Source: a virus. From it: a stretch of DNA of 33,600 bases. The translations under genes were made by a program, and so were the position numbers. Where the stretch lies: positions 1 through 33,600 of IMG/VR virus record IMGVR_UViG_3300022752_000229, one strand, 5' to 3'. Positions 16,744 to 23,827 of the stretch are shown in pieces; within the stretch, counting starts at the first letter, position 1, and each line of letters starts with the position of its first letter. The notes under the pieces are model-generated. The model did not search any database and had not been told where the DNA came from. It saw only the letters and a program-made list of their open reading frames with translations.

Positions 16744-16942
16744 GCCCCTCTCCGACGCCTACCTGCAGCAGTGCGAGTTCGACGCTCGCCGGTTCCAGGG
16801 TGCGTACGTCGGCACGGCCGGCACGCTCGCTGGCCACGTTATGCGTCTGCTCGCGGAGCTGTCGCGAGTGAAGGGCAAACTGGCCGTGACGATTGCACAG
16901 CGGGATGAACTGCCGTCGCTGTCGCAGATCCGTGGAGATTGA
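16736..16942 (+). CDS. Small helical protein, unknown
   Basis: A 68-residue helical product. I chose GTG 16736 because AGGAG lies at 16724-16728, seven bases upstream; it overlaps the DUF6378-like gene by 8 bases. The sequence AGTLAGHVMRLLAELSRVKGKLAVTIAQRDELPS has coiled-coil-like spacing. It is the last gene of the rightward late operon, ending at the base where the long hairpin 16942-17012 begins. Confidence 0.5.
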   Translation: MAEPLSDAYLQQCEFDARRFQGAYVGTAGTLAGHVMRLLAELSRVKGKLAVTIAQRDELPSLSQIRGD

Positions 16943-17012
16943 GCCGGGCCAGAGCGTTGAGGCGGCGTAGGGTCATCCTTTCCCCCGCGCTGCTTCCGCT
17001 CTGTGCCCGGCT
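16942..17012. terminator. Long hairpin between convergent genes
   Basis: The left arm 16942-16956 (AGCCGGGCCAGAGCG) pairs with 16997-17012 over 15 base pairs, with one bulged T at 17004; the loop is 40 bases. It occupies the gap where rightward and leftward transcription meet, so a bidirectional terminator is the simplest reading. There is no clear U-tract on either side. Other options are a structured 3-prime end or a recombination site. Confidence 0.5.
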
Positions 17013-17020
17013 TGGATACC

Positions 17021-17368
17021 TCAATCCCCCTGGCTCCACCCAAACGAGAAGCCCTGCTTCCACTGCATCTTGAAGCCAAGACCGCCACTGTGTCCCATCT
17101 GCAACGCGGACTGCCTCGCCATCGCGTCCAGCTGGGCGCTGTCCGGCTTGATCATTCCCGTCTTTGCCATGCCGTAGCCAACGCGAAACCCGTGCTCAAA
17201 GATCGGGTCCGATTGCTGCGGCTGTTGCGTTTCTACTGCCGCCTTCTTCGCTGCCCTCTTCGCCTTTGTGCTGGAAGGATTGACCAATCCGGCCACAAAG
17301 CCAGTGCCAATGAAGAGACCAAACGCAATCAACAGGACTCTACCGCAACCGCTCTTTTTCTTCGGCAT
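17021..17368 (-). CDS. Small membrane-anchored protein, unknown
   Basis: The 115-residue product starts with KKKSGCGRVLLIAFGLFIGTGFVAG, one membrane segment after a basic N-terminus, followed by a Lys/Ala-rich linker and a soluble domain with Gly/Met/Gln-rich repeats ending FSFGWSQGD. A strong AAAGGAGG (complement of 17376-17383) precedes the ATG at 17368, which rules out the longer start at 17416. It lies 66 bases beyond the integrase gene on the same strand and may be expressed in the prophage state. The function is unknown. Confidence 0.65.
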   Translation of the reverse strand: MPKKKSGCGRVLLIAFGLFIGTGFVAGLVNPSSTKAKRAAKKAAVETQQPQQSDPIFEHGFRVGYGMAKTGMIKPDSAQLDAMARQSALQMGHSGGLGFKMQWKQGFSFGWSQGD

Positions 17369-17434
17369 ACCGTCCCTCCTTTCGGGGAGTAAAACCGTAT
17401 CCGTACGGATATGCAAAGAAAACTGAACGCACGT

Positions 17435-18349
17435 TCAAGCCGCTGGACTATCGCCGTCCTGCGGCGGTTCGTTCAGGTCGAGAGGCGGCAGGTAGTCCAG
17501 GGCAGACTGCTGCCCAGTGATTGTGGTGTCTAGGTAGTGGTCGCGCGTGGTCTTCGGGTTGGCGTGCCCCAGGTGGTCCGTGGCGTCGCCGCCACCGGCC
17601 TTGACGTAGGAACCGCTGGCCTTGCGGATGGCATGGAAGCCCCTCGGTTTGACGCCGGCCCGCTGGCACAGCAGCCTGAGCGATTGGAATAGGCTGCTGG
17701 GCCGCCGGTGCTCGATCCAAGGCCAGACCAGATCGGCATCTGCCCTGCGGTAGCGACGCAGCTGCTGGGCCAGGTCGGGGTGAATGGCCCGCTGGATCGT
17801 CTCGATGCCGCCTTTGCGTGTCTCGCCGAGGAAGGTGATGCGGCAGGCTTCGAGATCCACCTCCGACCACCGCAGCCGCAGGTGGCTGCCGATACGCTCG
17901 CCGGTGTACCAGAGCGACTGAATCAACGTCATCCACAGCCATGGGGCTGGGACGCCACCGATTGAGCCGTGTGCCGTCCTCGCGGCTCTGACGAGTGAAG
18001 ACACCTCGGCGACCGTGTAGCCACGTGGGGGCCGCGTGGGAACCCGCAGGCGTGGCAGATCAGGGAACTCGGCAGCGATCCGCTTCCGGGCGGCGAAATT
18101 CCATAGGGCACTGATGTGGGCCTTGTCCTTCGCCACGCTGGCCGGCGAGCAGACTTTGCCGCGGTGCGGTGTGACGGCTCGCCAGCGTAGGAACTTGGCG
18201 ATTACCAGATCGTCAAAGTCGGTGACTGCCGGTTCCCGCTGCAGGAAGTCTCGCAGCCGGTCGATGCTGTGCCCAAACAGCACCACGCTCCTGGCCGACA
18301 GGTTGTGGAGCGGTGCGTACCGCTCGTGCAAAAGCTCTCGAATGGTCAT
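17435..18349 (-). CDS. int: Tyrosine recombinase (phage integrase)
   Basis: This 304-residue enzyme catalyses site-specific integration of the phage genome. The catalytic set is complete: R152 (TGERIGSHLRLRW), K179 (ETRKGG), H239 and R242 (HAIR), H262 (LGHANPKTTRDHY) and the nucleophile Y272. The N-terminal 100 residues form the core-binding SAM-like domain. The start ATG at 18349 has GGGAGG upstream; a longer frame from 18421 lacks this. It is read leftward, opposite to all large genes, and is separated by a 215-base control region from an excisionase-like gene. The attachment site cannot be placed from the window. Confidence 0.93.
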   Translation of the reverse strand: MTIRELLHERYAPLHNLSARSVVLFGHSIDRLRDFLQREPAVTDFDDLVIAKFLRWRAVTPHRGKVCSPASVAKDKAHISALWNFAARKRIAAEFPDLPRLRVPTRPPRGYTVAEVSSLVRAARTAHGSIGGVPAPWLWMTLIQSLWYTGERIGSHLRLRWSEVDLEACRITFLGETRKGGIETIQRAIHPDLAQQLRRYRRADADLVWPWIEHRRPSSLFQSLRLLCQRAGVKPRGFHAIRKASGSYVKAGGGDATDHLGHANPKTTRDHYLDTTITGQQSALDYLPPLDLNEPPQDGDSPAA

Positions 18350-18380
18350 CTCACTGCCTCCCGGTTGGTGTCTAGGCAGT

Positions 18381-18386
18381 AGTATA
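18381..18386 (-). promoter_or_regulatory. -10-like hexamer for the integrase unit
   Basis: On the minus strand TATACT occurs at 18386-18381, about 32 bases before the integrase start, a near match to the sigma-70 -10 consensus. No convincing -35 lies at 16-18 bases upstream. The assignment is tentative. Confidence 0.3.
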
Positions 18387-18440
18387 CAGAAGTCCAGGGT
18401 GTACGAGTCTTGAAGCCCCATGCCCTCCGCTACTACTTTT

Positions 18441-18454
18441 GTTCACTAGTGAAC
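18441..18454. promoter_or_regulatory. 14-bp perfect palindrome, operator candidate
   Basis: GTTCACTAGTGAAC reads the same on both strands. It lies in the divergent control region between the integrase (minus) and the excisionase-like gene (plus), where a repressor would be expected to act. Its GTTCAC half-site also forms the inverted repeat before the capsid gene at 4290-4322. The bound protein is unknown. Confidence 0.45.
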
Positions 18455-18530
18455 TGTAGGACGTGTTTCTCTGCGTGATGGCGACGTGGTTCCGGTTGGC
18501 TGGTTTTGGGGGTTTGGGTGGCGCGACATT

Positions 18531-18558
18531 TTGATTTGCACGGACTCGCCGATACTAT
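18531..18558 (+). promoter_or_regulatory. Promoter for the excisionase-like gene
   Basis: TTGATT at 18531-18536 and TACTAT at 18553-18558 are separated by 16 bases. The ATG at 18565 follows the -10 by only 6 bases, so transcription would begin at or near the start codon, giving a leaderless message. The last 20 bases through the ATG match 18976-18995 at 18 positions. Confidence 0.6.
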
Positions 18559-18564
18559 TGGGGC

Positions 18565-18906
18565 ATGATCTCTATGGCTAACCCGTTCGCCGGATACCTC
18601 ACCATCCGGCAGGTGATGAAGATGATCGGGGCTCGAGCACCGAGCACCGTCAACCGGCTTGTCTACGACGAGGACAAGCCACGTCCAGCAGGCAAACGGC
18701 TGGCCGGCACGCTGATTCAGGGGCATGGTTGGATGATCCAACGGAAGAGTTTGGACGCCTTCATTGCCGAGGAGTCCACCAAGCCCCGTGGCGTCGGCTT
18801 TCCTCGCGGTCATTCCCGCGCCGCCGAGCCCGAGGCTGAAAAGCCCAAGGCGAAAAAGCCCGCCAAGCGGGCGGCAAAGTCTGCCCGAGCGGTCAAAAAG
18901 ACCTGA
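18565..18906 (+). CDS. Excisionase-like HTH protein with basic tail
   Basis: The 113-residue product begins with a winged-helix/AlpA-like DNA-binding domain (YLTIRQVMKMIGARAPSTVNRLVYDED) and ends with a Lys/Ala/Pro-rich tail (about residues 88-113) that resembles histone H1-like tails. It is the first gene to the right of the integrase in the divergent region, the usual place of an excisionase or early regulator. There is no ribosome-binding site at either ATG 18565 or ATG 18574; the promoter spacing favours leaderless translation at 18565. Confidence 0.65.
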   Translation: MISMANPFAGYLTIRQVMKMIGARAPSTVNRLVYDEDKPRPAGKRLAGTLIQGHGWMIQRKSLDAFIAEESTKPRGVGFPRGHSRAAEPEAEKPKAKKPAKRAAKSARAVKKT

Positions 18907-18957
18907 GCCGGGCTAAGAATTTTCGGAAATGTGCGTTTTCCCCGGCATTTGCCACTA

Positions 18958-18986
18958 TTGCATATGCACAGATATGCCGATATGAT
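18958..18986 (+). promoter_or_regulatory. Promoter upstream of the small gene at 19038
   Basis: TTGCAT at 18958-18963 and TATGAT at 18981-18986 are 17 bases apart, an excellent sigma-70-like arrangement. The following bases GGGGCATG at 18988-18995 match the element before 18565. Transcription would start near the ATG at 18993, leaving either a leaderless start or a 45-base leader before ATG 19038. Confidence 0.6.
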
Positions 18987-19037
18987 TGGGGCATGCGAGC
19001 GAATGAGACTCGCAGCCACGAGCCGGGAGACGAAACG

Positions 19038-19343
19038 ATGAAGACTGCCACCAAGACCGCCGCTGCCAAGTTCCTTGCCGCCGCTCGTGAGGCTGGCTGG
19101 CTGGTTCACGCAAACGTCTCGACCAACGTCGTGACAATCGTGAAGCACTTCACGCCTAACAGCCGCGAGGAGTTTGTGCAGCTCGACGGCGAGTACTACG
19201 GCATCCTGTCGATGGTGAAGGCTCGCGACGGCAGCATGTGGGGCACGGACGGCTCGGGCGTCGGCGGCTACTCGGCCATGCTGCACGGCTGCTTCACCAT
19301 GAACATCAGCGGCGTCAGCCCGGCGTTCATCGCCGCGATCTGA
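19038..19343 (+). CDS. Small early protein, unknown
   Basis: The 101-residue product begins KTATKTAAAKFLAAAREAGWLVH and is otherwise beta-rich, ending MNISGVSPAFIAAI. I chose ATG 19038 because GGGAG lies at 19025-19029 and the preceding 15 codons look like leader sequence; ATG 18993 in the same frame would be a leaderless alternative, adding 15 residues. No family is recognised. The gene is followed by a strong hairpin at 19355-19380, so it is probably a single-gene unit. Confidence 0.6.
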   Translation: MKTATKTAAAKFLAAAREAGWLVHANVSTNVVTIVKHFTPNSREEFVQLDGEYYGILSMVKARDGSMWGTDGSGVGGYSAMLHGCFTMNISGVSPAFIAAI

Positions 19344-19354
19344 CCAAGCCACCC

Positions 19355-19380
19355 GCCAGCCGGCAATCGGGCCGGCTGGC
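19355..19380 (+). terminator. Stable hairpin after the gene at 19038
   Basis: GCCAGCCGGC at 19355-19364 and GCCGGCTGGC at 19371-19380 form a perfect 10-bp stem with a 6-base loop, 11 bases after a stop codon. There is no U-tract, so it may be a weak terminator, an RNase barrier or a mixture. The small gene at 19472 lies beyond it. Confidence 0.55.
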
Positions 19381-19471
19381 AACACCAAACAAAGGTGGGG
19401 CCACCCGGCCTGCCGACAGCTGCGAAACGGGTGGCACACGCACACAGGATCTCTTGGCCAAGGAGGGCCAG

Positions 19472-19615
19472 ATGAAACGCCAATGGAACGCCGCCATGCA
19501 ATCGCTCGTCTTGATCCGCATGGGCCAGGAACTGGGCACCGACTCAAGCCTCGCCCAGACGGTGGCCCACGCCATCGACTTTGTGATCGGAACGCTCACC
19601 AGATTCTTGTCTTGA
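19472..19615 (+). CDS. Very small helical protein, unknown
   Basis: The 47-residue product starts at ATG 19472 with AAGGAGG at 19460-19466, five bases upstream, a strong signal. The sequence is helical with amphipathic spacing and no recognisable motif. The longer frame from 19238 runs through another gene and the hairpin and is not supported. It may be a small early regulator. Confidence 0.5.
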   Translation: MKRQWNAAMQSLVLIRMGQELGTDSSLAQTVAHAIDFVIGTLTRFLS

Positions 19616-19682
19616 CGAACTGACGCTACGCCAAACAGGTGTACACAATTTCCAGTCCCCTCATTTTGTCGGTTGCCCCCGC

Positions 19683-19710
19683 TTGACGCCCCACTGAACG
19701 CCGGTATAGT
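19683..19710 (+). promoter_or_regulatory. Promoter for the gene at 19738
   Basis: TTGACG at 19683-19688 and TATAGT at 19705-19710 are 16 bases apart, both close to consensus. The region GCCGGTATAGTTGCC (19700-19714) resembles the element at 48-61. Transcription would begin about 20 bases before the ATG at 19738, which has its own AAAGGAGA. Confidence 0.65.
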
Positions 19711-19737
19711 TGCCACCCAAACCCAAAGGAGATCCCG

Positions 19738-20010
19738 ATGAACGCCGATCCCCACGCCCGCGAATACCTTGCCGCCGTCGCCGCAATGCCCGAGCACACC
19801 CTATCGAGCGGCACCACCCGCTACAGCGACGGCAAGCTCGTCACCACCTACGCGGTGGGCGACCGCATCCGGTTCATTGAGAAGGGCCACACGCTGGCAG
19901 GCGTCGTGGTCGAGGTGCTGACGGACAACACGTACCACGTTCGCCGGCACGTGCCCGACCACGGCAACATGCACTACGCGGTGAGCGAAGAGCAGATCGT
20001 GCCGTTCTGA
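19738..20010 (+). CDS. Small SH3-like protein, unknown
   Basis: The 90-residue product has a helical N-terminus and a C-terminal half with an SH3/KOW-like look (GDRIRFIEKGHTLAGVVVEVLTDNTYHVRR), where a Gly turn separates short strands. AAAGGAGA precedes the ATG. It is the only gene of its unit before the recombination genes. Function is unknown; SH3-like domains in phage early proteins are often DNA- or RNA-binding. Confidence 0.6.
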   Translation: MNADPHAREYLAAVAAMPEHTLSSGTTRYSDGKLVTTYAVGDRIRFIEKGHTLAGVVVEVLTDNTYHVRRHVPDHGNMHYAVSEEQIVPF

Positions 20011-20056
20011 GCGAAGCACAGGACCGTCACCCAGCGGAGCTAGGTGGCGGAAGGAG

Positions 20057-20071
20057 CCCGGTGGAACCGGG
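20057..20071. repeat. Short perfect hairpin before the RecT-like gene
   Basis: CCCGGT and ACCGGG pair over 6 bases with a 3-base loop in the gap 20011-20165. The gap is GC-rich and otherwise holds the translation signal at 20147-20157. It could be an RNA structure in the leader of the recombination gene; the stem alone is too short to decide. Confidence 0.3.
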
Positions 20072-20165
20072 GCAGCAAGGACGCACCAACAGCCCGCCGA
20101 GCAGGACGCGGAGCGGGATTTTCATAGGACATTCGCAATTCGCGAAACACGAAAGGACGCGCGAG

Positions 20166-21011
20166 ATGAGCACGGAGATCAGCACCCAGCGGGCCAGCGG
20201 CTTGGCCCTTCAATCGTTCGATGACGCCTACCGATTCTCCAAGATGGTGTCGGCGTCGGAGTTCGCCCCGAAGGATTTTCGCGGCAAGCCCGAGTCCTGC
20301 ATGCTGGCCATCCAGCACGGCAGCGAGGTGGGCCTGTCCCCGATGCAGTCGCTCCAGAGCATCGCCGTCATCAACGGACGGCCCACGATCTGGGGTGACG
20401 CTGCCCTGGCCCTGGTGCAGAGCAGCCCGGTCTGCGAGTACGTCAGGGAGTACACCGAGGGCGACGGCGAGCAGCTCGTCGCGGTGTGCGAGGCCAAGCG
20501 GCGAGGCTACCCGGCTCCGACCGTCGTGCGATTCGGCGTCGCCGACGCCAAAAAGGCCGGGCTGTGGGGCAAGAGCGGCCCGTGGCAGCAATATCCGGGG
20601 AGAATGATGGCCCTGCGAGCACGGGGCTTTGCACTTCGCAACGCCTTCGCCGACGCTTTGCGTGGGCTCATCACGGCCGAAGAAGCCCAGGACTATCCGG
20701 CGGTGGCCCCGACGCCAGAGCCGGCCCGCGAGCCTGTTGTGGTGCGGCCGAAGTTCAACATCGCTCCGGTTCCCGCAACCGACCCGGCCGCGAACGCGCG
20801 GCAAGCCATCCAGAAGACGAACAACCTGGACGTGCTGGCGGCGCTGCGTACTCGCGTGCATCAGCGGCACGCGGAGGGCACGTTCACTGAGTCCCTTCGG
20901 GATGAGCTGATCGGCCTGATCGACACCAAGTGCGAGTGGCTGGAGTCGGAGCCCGAGGACAACGGCCAGGAGTTCGAGCACGAAGCCGCCGGCACGGAGG
21001 CTGTGTCGTGA
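20166..21011 (+). CDS. RecT-like single-strand annealing protein
   Basis: The 281-residue product fits the RecT family of phage annealing proteins, which pair complementary single strands in homologous recombination. The diagnostic block is residues 52-84, with GSEVGLSPMQSLQ, then INGRPTIWGDAALALV, close to the RecT pattern of a Gly-Leu pair and the NGRP segment. The C-terminal third is variable, as in other members, and ends acidic. The ATG at 20166 has AAAGGA at 20152-20157; the longer frame from 20061 would include the upstream hairpin region. A partner nuclease is not adjacent, but a PD-(D/E)XK protein lies at 23778. Confidence 0.85.
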   Translation: MSTEISTQRASGLALQSFDDAYRFSKMVSASEFAPKDFRGKPESCMLAIQHGSEVGLSPMQSLQSIAVINGRPTIWGDAALALVQSSPVCEYVREYTEGDGEQLVAVCEAKRRGYPAPTVVRFGVADAKKAGLWGKSGPWQQYPGRMMALRARGFALRNAFADALRGLITAEEAQDYPAVAPTPEPAREPVVVRPKFNIAPVPATDPAANARQAIQKTNNLDVLAALRTRVHQRHAEGTFTESLRDELIGLIDTKCEWLESEPEDNGQEFEHEAAGTEAVS

Positions 21012-21262
21012 GCGGCCAACTCAGCTGGCAGATCCGCAGCGGCAACTGGTCCATCGGCGTGGCATACGCCGCCGAGTTGCTCCGCGTGCGGCTGGCCTAC
21101 ATGCAGCAGCACGGCAGCCACTGCAACCAGCCGCAGCTGATCGACGAGGCATTGCAGTACGCGACGATGCTGCGCGATTGGACGCGGGCTAACCAGCCCG
21201 TGGTCACGCGACGTGTCGAGAGGGACACATTCGGAAAGCCAGGACCAATGAGCGACGGTTAG
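21008..21262 (+). CDS. Small protein after RecT, unknown
   Basis: An 84-residue product starting at GTG 21008, overlapping the RecT-like stop as GTGA, so probably coupled to it. It is helical with several Gln and His residues (AYAAELLRVRLAYMQQHGSHCNQPQ) and a short C-terminal charged tail. No family is recognised. A role linked to recombination is suggested only by the tight coupling. Confidence 0.5.
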   Translation: MSGQLSWQIRSGNWSIGVAYAAELLRVRLAYMQQHGSHCNQPQLIDEALQYATMLRDWTRANQPVVTRRVERDTFGKPGPMSDG

Positions 21263-21272
21263 CACAGATGTT

Positions 21273-21386
21273 GATACGGCGGCACGCGGTTGCCGCAGCG
21301 GCTGAGATGCTGCATCCGCCCGTATCGCCGGCCCAGTGCGGACCAACGCCGGCAGTCGCAGCCTCTACTCCCAGAGGTGATGCGAC
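21273..21386 (+). ncRNA. Structured region, possible small RNA or leader
   Basis: The gap 21263-21431 can fold well. GATACGGCGG at 21273-21282 pairs with 21316-21326 with one bulge, enclosing a small GCGG/CCGC stem. A second nested structure is GTCGCA 21355-21360 with TGCGAC 21381-21386, enclosing CCTCT 21362-21366 with AGAGG 21373-21377. The reading frame through this region has poor coding character. It may be the leader of the ParB-like operon or a small RNA; the call is structural only. Confidence 0.35.
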
Positions 21387-21431
21387 CGAGTGCCCCACGT
21401 CACGGGGCTAATACACACGAAAGGATGCGTG

Positions 21432-21488
21432 ATGAACCACTACGGCATCGAAGACACCACGCTCGCACCTCGACCGCGCCGGGCGTAA
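21432..21488 (+). CDS. Eighteen-codon possible leader peptide
   Basis: ATG 21432 opens an 18-residue frame (MNHYGIEDTTLAPRPRRA) with the same ACACGAAAGGA signal (21415-21425) used at 20147 and 21517 for larger genes. The next gene begins 48 bases after the stop. It may be a leader peptide controlling the ParB-like gene or a chance frame with a duplicated translation signal. Confidence 0.3.
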   Translation: MNHYGIEDTTLAPRPRRA

Positions 21489-21535
21489 CCCGGCAAATAC
21501 ACGGACGGTTGGTTTCACACGAAAGGATCACTGCC

Positions 21536-22573
21536 ATGAGCAGCGCAATTGACGATGACGGCTATCTGACGTTTTCTCAGAACGACAACATGATCCGCCG
21601 GCTCACCGATCTTGGTATCGAGTGGGACGAGCAGGATGTTCGGGTCTGCGACATCGACCTTTCCGACAACCGCTATCAGACGCGGTTCGACGCTGGCAGC
21701 ACGGACGAGGAGTTCGTGCTGCGGTACAAGGATGCCTACCTCAACGGCGACCTGCTCCCGATGCCGCTGATCGTGGTTGCTTTTGCCTCACGCAACCAGC
21801 GGGACACGAAGGCCAGTCCGTGCGCAGGGCGTCACCGGCTTGAGGCTGCGAGGCGTGCCGGCGCAAAGACGCTTCGATGCCTCCGGGCGTTGCCGAAGAA
21901 CCAGGGCGATGTGGATGCCCTTCGGGATCTGTCACTGTTCGACAACGCCACGAACGGCAAGTCGATCTCGGATGACGAGGCGTATGCGTACTGTGCTAGT
22001 GAGGTGATTACCAAGCATGGCGGCGTTACCGCCGGCATGCCAGACAAGAAGTTCATCGCGTCGATGTTCCGTCGCTGGGATGGGCACGGCGTTCGCAGGG
22101 AGCGACTGGTCCTGCACATCAAGTCGCTGATGGCAAAGCAGCACTGCAACGCCATCGGGCTTCAGACGCCGGCCAAACTTGTCGAATCGTTCGGGGAGTT
22201 GTGGGCGTGGAATCACGACCCTGGGTTCGACGATCTGGCGAAGCAGTTCTGCCGATTCTTCGACGACGCTGACGTGCGGAAGGTGCTGCACGAGTCGAAG
22301 CGGAAGCGGCTGTCTGCTGCTGCCACCCTGGCCGAGCTTGTCAGTGCATCGCGTGGCTACCGCAACGGTCGCCGCGAGGCGATGGACCCGGCTGCTGTGA
22401 TTCGCTTTCGCTGCGACGACATCCGCAAGCAACTGTCCAAGCTGGAGTCAGACATGGGGCTGGACTTCGCCAAGCTGGACGAAGTGCAGCAGCAGATCGA
22501 ATCGCTGTGGACGGCATCTGAGGAGACTGTTTCGAAGCTTCGGGCGAAGTTGGGAGGGCTTGTTCATGCCTAG
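21536..22573 (+). CDS. ParB-like domain protein
   Basis: A 345-residue product whose residues 35-120 contain ParB/Srx-type features: DIDLSDNRYQTR, a variable loop, PLIVVAFASR and the core AGRHRLEAARRAGA (97-110), the last being the ParB nuclease-fold box II type motif. The C-terminal 200 residues are helical and unlike canonical ParB; they end in a coiled-coil segment near 305-340. The ATG at 21536 is preceded by ACACGAAAGGA at 21517-21527. It may work in transcription, DNA modification or segregation; the family fold is clear but the exact job is not. Confidence 0.75.
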   Translation: MSSAIDDDGYLTFSQNDNMIRRLTDLGIEWDEQDVRVCDIDLSDNRYQTRFDAGSTDEEFVLRYKDAYLNGDLLPMPLIVVAFASRNQRDTKASPCAGRHRLEAARRAGAKTLRCLRALPKNQGDVDALRDLSLFDNATNGKSISDDEAYAYCASEVITKHGGVTAGMPDKKFIASMFRRWDGHGVRRERLVLHIKSLMAKQHCNAIGLQTPAKLVESFGELWAWNHDPGFDDLAKQFCRFFDDADVRKVLHESKRKRLSAAATLAELVSASRGYRNGRREAMDPAAVIRFRCDDIRKQLSKLESDMGLDFAKLDEVQQQIESLWTASEETVSKLRAKLGGLVHA

Positions 22574-23234
22574 TCGCACAATCACGCACGACACTGGCGG
22601 CACGCAAGCCGGCACTGCCATGTGCCTGGAGTCGATTCGCAAGGCTATCAGTGTTCGAGGGCTTTGCACCGAGTCCGAGGCGAGGGGCATGACGATGAGC
22701 CTGTACCCGCCACAGGTTCTCGTCAGGATCGGGGCACAGAAACTTAAGAACCGAAAGCGTGGCACGTCGTGCCGGTTCGCTGCGGAGGTTGATGCCTACA
22801 TGGCCGGCGGTGCCGTGTCGCCGGATGCCGTTGAGTGGTTTCGTATCGTCGGCGGAAGGCGGCTGCTGACGCGGTTGAAACAGTCCGTAAAGAACGGGAT
22901 GGGCGATGACATTGCGTACGACCCGATCACGAAGGCATTCGTTTCCGCGTTCGCCAACTGCGGCGTGGATACGCCACGGCAAATGCCTGCCGAGGCGAGG
23001 GCGTCGCTGACGCCCGAGGTGATGAACGCCCAGCAGCGGAAGGTCTTTGACTACATCCGCGACCAGGGCGAGCACGGGGCAACGGACGAGGAGTGCCAGA
23101 GGGGGCTGGAGATGAACCCGTCGTCGCAGAGGCCGCGACGTGGCGAGCTTGCCGACGCTGGTCTCATTGTGGTGGCTGGCAAGCGGATGACCAGCGCGAA
23201 CAAGCGGGCGACAGTGTGGAGGGCGGCGACGTGA
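22566..23234 (+). CDS. Protein with C-terminal winged helix, unknown
   Basis: The 222-residue product overlaps the ParB-like gene by 8 bases and has GGGAGG at 22552-22557 before ATG 22566. The N-terminal part is unrecognised. Residues about 148-222 look like a winged helix (NAQQRKVFDYIRDQGEHGATDEE, then a recognition helix and RGELADAGLIVVAGKR), a DNA-binding layout. It is probably an early regulator or replication accessory protein, by position. Confidence 0.6.
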   Translation: MPSRTITHDTGGTQAGTAMCLESIRKAISVRGLCTESEARGMTMSLYPPQVLVRIGAQKLKNRKRGTSCRFAAEVDAYMAGGAVSPDAVEWFRIVGGRRLLTRLKQSVKNGMGDDIAYDPITKAFVSAFANCGVDTPRQMPAEARASLTPEVMNAQQRKVFDYIRDQGEHGATDEECQRGLEMNPSSQRPRRGELADAGLIVVAGKRMTSANKRATVWRAAT

Positions 23235-23827
23235 AGAAGACCAAGGCCGAATACTGGGCACCAAAGATTCACGCCGAGTGGCGGAAGAGCGTAGAGGGCA
23301 TCCTTGGCGTTGGCCGGCAACTGATTGCGGCGAAGGAAGCCTGCAAGCACGGTGAGTTTCTGCGGCTGTTCAAAGGGCACCACAACGCGGTGAGCGAGCC
23401 GGTGCCGTTCTGCGAGCGGAGTGCTCGCATGTTGATGGATGTTTCATCAAATCCGGTTCTGTCAAACCGGAACCATGGTTCCGATTTGCCGGCCTCCTGG
23501 CGGACGCTCTACGAACTCACCAAGCTCGATGACGAGACGCTGATCGCCGGCATCAAGGCTGGCGAGATCACGCCTGAGACGACCAGGGCGCAGGCGGCAG
23601 CCTTGCACGCCGACCCAGTAGAGAAGCCTGAGAAGCCACCTCACGAAGAGATGGCATCGGCGGTGAAGAACGCGGTCACAAAGTTCGTCGGGCAACTGAC
23701 AACGCACGAGCAGTATGTGTACGTGCGGCGACGGATTGAGCAACTTCTTGAGTTTCTCGCAGAAATGGAGTCCGAGAATGCAGTCGGAAGGTCAGGGAAG
23801 ACGACCGCCCGCACCCGTGCCGGTTGA
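23231..23827 (+). CDS. Phage early protein with DUF3102-like region
   Basis: The 198-residue product begins at GTG 23231 (GTGA overlap with the previous stop). The segment RKSVEGILGVGRQLIAAKEAC, followed by PFCERSARMLM and SWRTLYELTKL, resembles a phage protein group with DUF3102-like character that often sits beside ParB-like genes. The DNA between residues 74 and 86 contains a tight run of palindromes (23453-23482). Function is unknown. A longer frame upstream from 23093 lies in another gene. Confidence 0.6.
   Translation: MKKTKAEYWAPKIHAEWRKSVEGILGVGRQLIAAKEACKHGEFLRLFKGHHNAVSEPVPFCERSARMLMDVSSNPVLSNRNHGSDLPASWRTLYELTKLDDETLIAGIKAGEITPETTRAQAAALHADPVEKPEKPPHEEMASAVKNAVTKFVGQLTTHEQYVYVRRRIEQLLEFLAEMESENAVGRSGKTTARTRAG
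23453..23482. repeat. Nested palindromes with a GAAC-N4-GTTC core
   Basis: GGAACCATGGTTCC at 23469-23482 is a perfect 14-bp palindrome whose core GAAC-CATG-GTTC (23470-23481) has the layout of the Gram-positive type SOS box. Directly before it CCGGTT 23453-23458 pairs with AACCGG 23465-23470. All lie inside a coding sequence. A LexA-type DNA-binding domain is encoded 2.7 kb downstream, but binding is unproved. Confidence 0.35.

Noticed and set aside
21290-21535. N-terminal extension of the ParB-like protein to 427 residues
   Set aside because: The extension is Arg/His/Pro-rich with no coding character, overlaps the folded region, and a strong translation signal lies just before ATG 21536.
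23455-23461. GGTTCTG as another attC-like right end
   Set aside because: There is no left arm with AGAAC nearby and none of the inner blocks or bulges; the local symmetry is of a different kind.
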